From an uncultured Clostridia bacterium (GTDB lineage Bacteria > Bacillota > Clostridia > Oscillospirales > Oscillospiraceae), in the NCBI GenBank assembly GCA_947176425.1, contig CAMWQV010000050.1, positions 1 to 9,028 of the forward strand: a stretch of 9,028 nt of DNA, in the 5' to 3' direction. Positions within the stretch are counted from its first letter, which is position 1. Every line of letters starts with the position of its first letter. The notes beneath the pieces are model-generated. The model made no database searches. It was given only the letters and a program-made list of their open reading frames with translations, and had not been told where the DNA came from. Below, in pieces: positions 6,786 through 9,028 of this stretch. Both the position numbers and the translations under genes were made by a program.

Positions 6786-6830
6786 AGGGTTTTTTGGGAT
6801 TTAGGAACGCCTGAAAAGATGGAGGTTTTT

Positions 6831-7103
6831 ATGAGAGAAAAAATAATAGAACAGAAGCTGCGGGAAGCAGTGAAAAAACGAGGTGGTATAGCGCCGAAGT
6901 TTGTGAGTCCCGGTTTTTATGGAATGCCTGACCGCATTATCCTGCTTCCACAAGGAAGGATGGCATTTGTAGAGGTTAAAGCGCCTGGTGAGAAACCACG
7001 TCCGCTACAGTTAGCCAAGCATGAAGCGCTTAAGCGACTGGGTTTTCGAGTATATGTTCTCGACAGTGAGGAGCAGATTGGAGAGATTTTGGATGAAATA
7101 TAG
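6831..7103 (+). CDS. VRR-NUC domain nuclease (small, stand-alone phage form)
   Basis: The 90-residue product consists of a single VRR-NUC domain, a PD-(D/E)XK-type nuclease fold known from phage proteins and from the eukaryotic FAN1 nuclease; isolated phage and bacterial members cleave branched or Holliday-type DNA. The catalytic residues are present: E7 in the first helix, G31-M-P-D34, E48-V-K50 in a strand, and Q60 in the following helix. I chose ATG 6831 because GGAGG (6821-6825) lies 5 nt before it; the in-frame ATG at 6819 overlaps that site and would add only four residues. The gene follows the candidate origin and overlaps the SNF2 helicase gene by 11 nt, the standard pairing in this phage group. 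It probably acts on replication or recombination intermediates before packaging. There is no targeting signal, so the product is cytoplasmic. Confidence 0.88.
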   Translation: MREKIIEQKLREAVKKRGGIAPKFVSPGFYGMPDRIILLPQGRMAFVEVKAPGEKPRPLQLAKHEALKRLGFRVYVLDSEEQIGEILDEI

Positions 7104-8457
7104 TCCGCATAGCTATCAGACCTATGTCACCGAATACATCGAGAATCACCCGATAGCAGCAGTCCTTCTGGACATGGGTCTTGGTAAAACGAGCATCACG
7201 CTGACAGCTTTGAACGACCTGTTGTTTGATAGTTTTGAAGTTCACAAAGTCCTAGTGATTGCGCCGCTACGTGTAGCGAAAAATACATGGCCTGCAGAGA
7301 TAGAGAAGTGGGAGCATCTAAATGGACTGATCTACTCAATAGCGGTCGGCACAGTGGCAGAACGGCTAGCTGCTCTTGGAAGACAAGCCGATATTTACAT
7401 CATCAATCGTGAAAACATGCAGTGGCTGGTGGAGTCGAGCGGTATCTCTTTTGATTACGACATGGTGGTAATCGATGAGCTGTCCTCCTTCAAGAATCAC
7501 CAGGCGAAGCGGTTCAAGTCGCTTATGAAGGTCAGGCCGGGAATAAGACGCATTGTTGGGCTGACGGGAACACCTAGCGGAAACGGACTGATGGACTTAT
7601 TCGCGGAGTTTAAACTGCTGGACATGGGACAGCGATTGGGTCGTTTCATCGGACAGTACCGAAACACCTACTTTATGCCAGATAAGCGTAACGGTCAGGT
7701 TATTTTCTCCTACAAGCCTCTGCCGGGAGCAGAGGAAGCCATCTATCGGAGAATTTCCGATATCACCCTTTCCATGAAAGCCACTGACCATTTACATATG
7801 CCGGAACTGATCAACTCCGGCTATCCGGTGTATTTGTCCGAAAAAGAGTATGCGCAGTATGAGGAACTGAAAAAGAATTTGATACTACAGGTACCAAGCG
7901 GCGATATCACCGCCGTCAATGCTGCATCCCTATCATGCAAATTGAGTCAGATGGCAAACGGCGCAGTATATTTTGACAGTGAGGCAGTCATCCGAATCCA
8001 TGACCGCAAGCTGGACGCATTGGAAGACATAATTGAAGCAGCAAACGGAAAACCACTTCTTGTGGCTTACTGGTTCCGTCATGATTTGGAGCATATTACA
8101 GAGCGGCTTGATAAACTGCATATTCCCTTTTCACGGCTGGACGATTCAACCAGTATACATAGGTGGAATATGGGAGAGCTTCCGGTAGGTCTCATTCATC
8201 CAGCATCTGCAGGACACGGATTGAATCTCCAAAGCGGAGGCTCTACCCTTGTGTGGTTTGGGCTTACATGGTCACTTGAGTTTTACCAGCAAACAGTGGC
8301 AAGGCTGTGGAGGCAAGGACAGACGTCGGAAACTGTGGTGGTGCAGCACATCATTGCACAGAAAACCATTGATGAGCGCATTATGCAGGCGCTTTCCGAA
8401 AAAGACACCACGCAGTCTGCGCTAATCGAAGCAGTGAAAGCCAACTTGAAAATTTGA
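7093..8457 (+). CDS. SNF2-family DEAD-like helicase/translocase (phage type)
   Basis: The 454-residue protein is a compact SF2/SNF2 ATPase of the phage type. Helicase motifs in order: a Q-type Gln (Q9) in the N-terminal SYQ, motif I DMGLGKT (27-33), motif II DELS (128-131, the phage variant of DEAH), motif III LTGTP (157-161), motif V SAGHGLNLQ (372-380) and motif VI QQTVARLWRQGQ (399-410) with its arginine fingers. Both RecA-like lobes are therefore complete. ATG 7093 is the right start: the N-terminus MKYSPHSYQ is typical of the family, GGAG at 7080-7083 precedes it, and a longer in-frame reading from 7021 would sit inside the VRR-NUC gene. Overlap with that gene (7093-7103) suggests coupled translation and a joint function, with the motor moving along DNA and the nuclease cutting. 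Which DNA structure they act on is not visible. Confidence 0.92.
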   Translation: MKYSPHSYQTYVTEYIENHPIAAVLLDMGLGKTSITLTALNDLLFDSFEVHKVLVIAPLRVAKNTWPAEIEKWEHLNGLIYSIAVGTVAERLAALGRQADIYIINRENMQWLVESSGISFDYDMVVIDELSSFKNHQAKRFKSLMKVRPGIRRIVGLTGTPSGNGLMDLFAEFKLLDMGQRLGRFIGQYRNTYFMPDKRNGQVIFSYKPLPGAEEAIYRRISDITLSMKATDHLHMPELINSGYPVYLSEKEYAQYEELKKNLILQVPSGDITAVNAASLSCKLSQMANGAVYFDSEAVIRIHDRKLDALEDIIEAANGKPLLVAYWFRHDLEHITERLDKLHIPFSRLDDSTSIHRWNMGELPVGLIHPASAGHGLNLQSGGSTLVWFGLTWSLEFYQQTVARLWRQGQTSETVVVQHIIAQKTIDERIMQALSEKDTTQSALIEAVKANLKI

Positions 8458-8497
8458 GTCAATCTATGACAATCATGGTCAATCTGAGGGAATCAAT
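8458..8497. repeat. Four 10-bp-phased direct repeats before the regulator gene
   Basis: Directly after the helicase stop codon four decamers follow without gap: GTCAATCTAT, GACAATCATG, GTCAATCTGA and GGGAATCAAT. All share A-A-T-C at the same position and three share C-A-A-T-C. The 10-bp period places each copy on nearly the same face of the helix, as expected for cooperative protein binding. The block ends 4 nt before the GGAGG of the next gene, so it could act as an operator or a translational control site. Confidence 0.5.
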
Positions 8498-8514
8498 ATT
8501 CGGAGGTAGCAGTT

Positions 8515-8976
8515 ATGAGCATTATTTGGAAGTATCTTGACAAGAGAACTGGAGCAATCGAGGCTATAAAGGATTACGGCAGTATGCGGTTTATCATTAA
8601 CCACACGGATAAAGAAATCAGAACTGCTTATGATAAAATGATCGGAGTCAGCAGTTCTCGGTTGGACGGGATGCCACATACTTGCAGTCCTAAAGCGGTG
8701 GAAGATCGTATCATCAAGGGCATCGAAGAGATTGATGTTCTGAAAGAGCGGTACCGACAGGCTATGGAGTACATGAAGTGGTTTGAACCTGCATGGGAGC
8801 AGCTATCCGAAGATGAGCGGTATGTGCTTAATACCTTTTATGGTGTAGACAATGAGTATGGCCGCAATATTATTTACAGGATCGCAGAACATTTCCATAT
8901 CGAGCAAAGTTCTGCATACAACAAGAAGAATCGCGCTTTGAATCATCTCACTGTCCTGTTGTTTGGAAAGAGTTAA
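8515..8976 (+). CDS. DUF1492/RinA-like phage regulator with sigma-70 region 4-type HTH
   Basis: The 153-residue protein resembles the DUF1492/RinA/ArpU group of phage transcription regulators, which lie at the end of the early module and activate late (packaging and structural) genes. The first half is of unknown function and includes the family-typical SPKAVEDR segment (58-65). Residues 60-90 are a charged helix that may form a coiled coil. The C-terminal part is a sigma region 4-like helix-turn-helix: LSEDERYVLNTFY (97-109), then YRIAEHFHIEQSSAYNKKNRAL (121-142), with the recognition helix around S132-R140. ATG 8515 follows GGAGG (8502-8506) at 8 nt, a strong site. It lies 57 nt after the helicase and just behind four phased repeats, which may be its own or another regulator's binding site. 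The target promoters are not in the window, unless the extended -10 site at 9012-9020 is one. Confidence 0.8.
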   Translation: MSIIWKYLDKRTGAIEAIKDYGSMRFIINHTDKEIRTAYDKMIGVSSSRLDGMPHTCSPKAVEDRIIKGIEEIDVLKERYRQAMEYMKWFEPAWEQLSEDERYVLNTFYGVDNEYGRNIIYRIAEHFHIEQSSAYNKKNRALNHLTVLLFGKS

Positions 8977-9011
8977 TGAGTAATATCGTGTAAAATGTTT
9001 GCCTTTAAATG

Positions 9012-9020
9012 TGCTATACT
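9012..9020 (+). promoter_or_regulatory. Extended -10 promoter element TGCTATACT at the window edge
   Basis: TG-C-TATACT is a good extended -10 box of the Gram-positive housekeeping type (TGnTATAAT), located after the last gene and pointing to the right. A well-placed -35 is missing: TTGCCT at 8999-9004 is only 10 bp away. That suits either an extended -10 promoter or one needing an activator such as the neighbouring regulator. The transcript start would fall near or beyond the window end. Confidence 0.4.
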
Positions 9021-9028
9021 GATAAAGT

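Larger units (their letters stand above)
6553..6808. repeat. Iteron-like cluster: 11 copies of GTTCCYA in both orientations (candidate phage origin or control region)
   Basis: The 7-mer GTTCCTA/GTTCCCA occurs on the + strand at 6553, 6565, 6577, 6607, 6625, 6700 and 6708. Its reverse complement occurs at 6598-6604, 6642-6648, 6654-6660 (one mismatch) and 6802-6808. The first three copies are exactly 12 nt apart, as are two of the inverted ones. A longer unit recurs: CTTTTGTTCCTA at 6548 and 6620, and CCAACTTTG before a T-rich run and GTTCCTA at 6611 and 6683. Only a few scattered matches were noticed in the rest of the window (for example 4682). The cluster begins inside vapE and fills the gap to the VRR-NUC gene, next to an A+T-rich tract. 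Directly repeated short sites plus an A+T-rich element beside an initiator gene is the classic layout of an iteron origin. An operator array is the alternative. Confidence 0.6.

Noticed and set aside
6553..6808. CRISPR array
   Set aside because: The repeats are only 7 nt, occur in both orientations at irregular distances, and have no spacer-repeat regularity.
7021..7092. Longer SNF2 helicase start at ATG 7021
   Set aside because: It would lie inside the VRR-NUC gene, has no matching ribosome binding site, and the added residues are not family-like; ATG 7093 is better.
8466..8540. Tiny reading frame starting at ATG 8466 across the phased repeats
   Set aside because: About 24 codons, no ribosome binding site, overlaps the start of the regulator gene; the repeats explain the sequence better.

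Overview
This window is the replication module of a tailed-phage genome, most likely a prophage of a Gram-positive anaerobe (Bacillota, Clostridia- or Negativicutes-like). The evidence is the gene set and order, strong AGGAGG-type ribosome binding sites, one TTG start, moderate G+C, and eight consecutive genes all on the + strand with short gaps or 11-nt overlaps. No host gene, tRNA, rRNA, insertion sequence or CRISPR array is visible. The host genus cannot be fixed from the sequence alone.

Layout: (1) bases 2-793, the 3' part of a DUF2800 Cas4/RecB-like nuclease cut by the window edge; (2) 806-1375, a DUF2815 presumed ssDNA-binding protein; (3) 1447-3726, a phage family A DNA polymerase with a 3'-5' exonuclease domain, interrupted in frame by a 124-residue intein (2794-3165); (4) 3741-4175, a DUF4406-type nucleoside deoxyribosyltransferase-like protein starting at TTG; (5) 4165-6600, a VapE-like primase-helicase; (6) 6553-6808, the 3' end of that gene plus the only sizeable intergenic gap, holding 11 copies of GTTCCYA in both orientations, a 79% A+T stretch and two perfect 12-bp palindromes, which I read as a candidate replication origin and/or control region; (7) 6831-7103, a VRR-NUC nuclease; (8) 7093-8457, a SNF2-family helicase overlapping it by 11 nt; (9) 8458-8497, four 10-bp-phased repeats; (10) 8515-8976, a DUF1492/RinA-like sigma-region-4 regulator; (11) 8977-9028, an extended -10 promoter candidate at the window edge.

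Together the genes resemble a largely self-contained phage replisome: VapE would open and prime DNA at the iteron-like cluster, the polymerase would extend, the DUF2815 protein would coat single strands, and the nucleases and SNF2 motor would process recombination or replication intermediates. The last gene probably switches on the packaging and structural genes that would lie beyond the window.

The two most notable observations are the very small, endonuclease-free intein, which splits the nucleotide-binding O-helix of the polymerase, and the GTTCCYA cluster, which runs from inside the primase-helicase gene into the gap after it.
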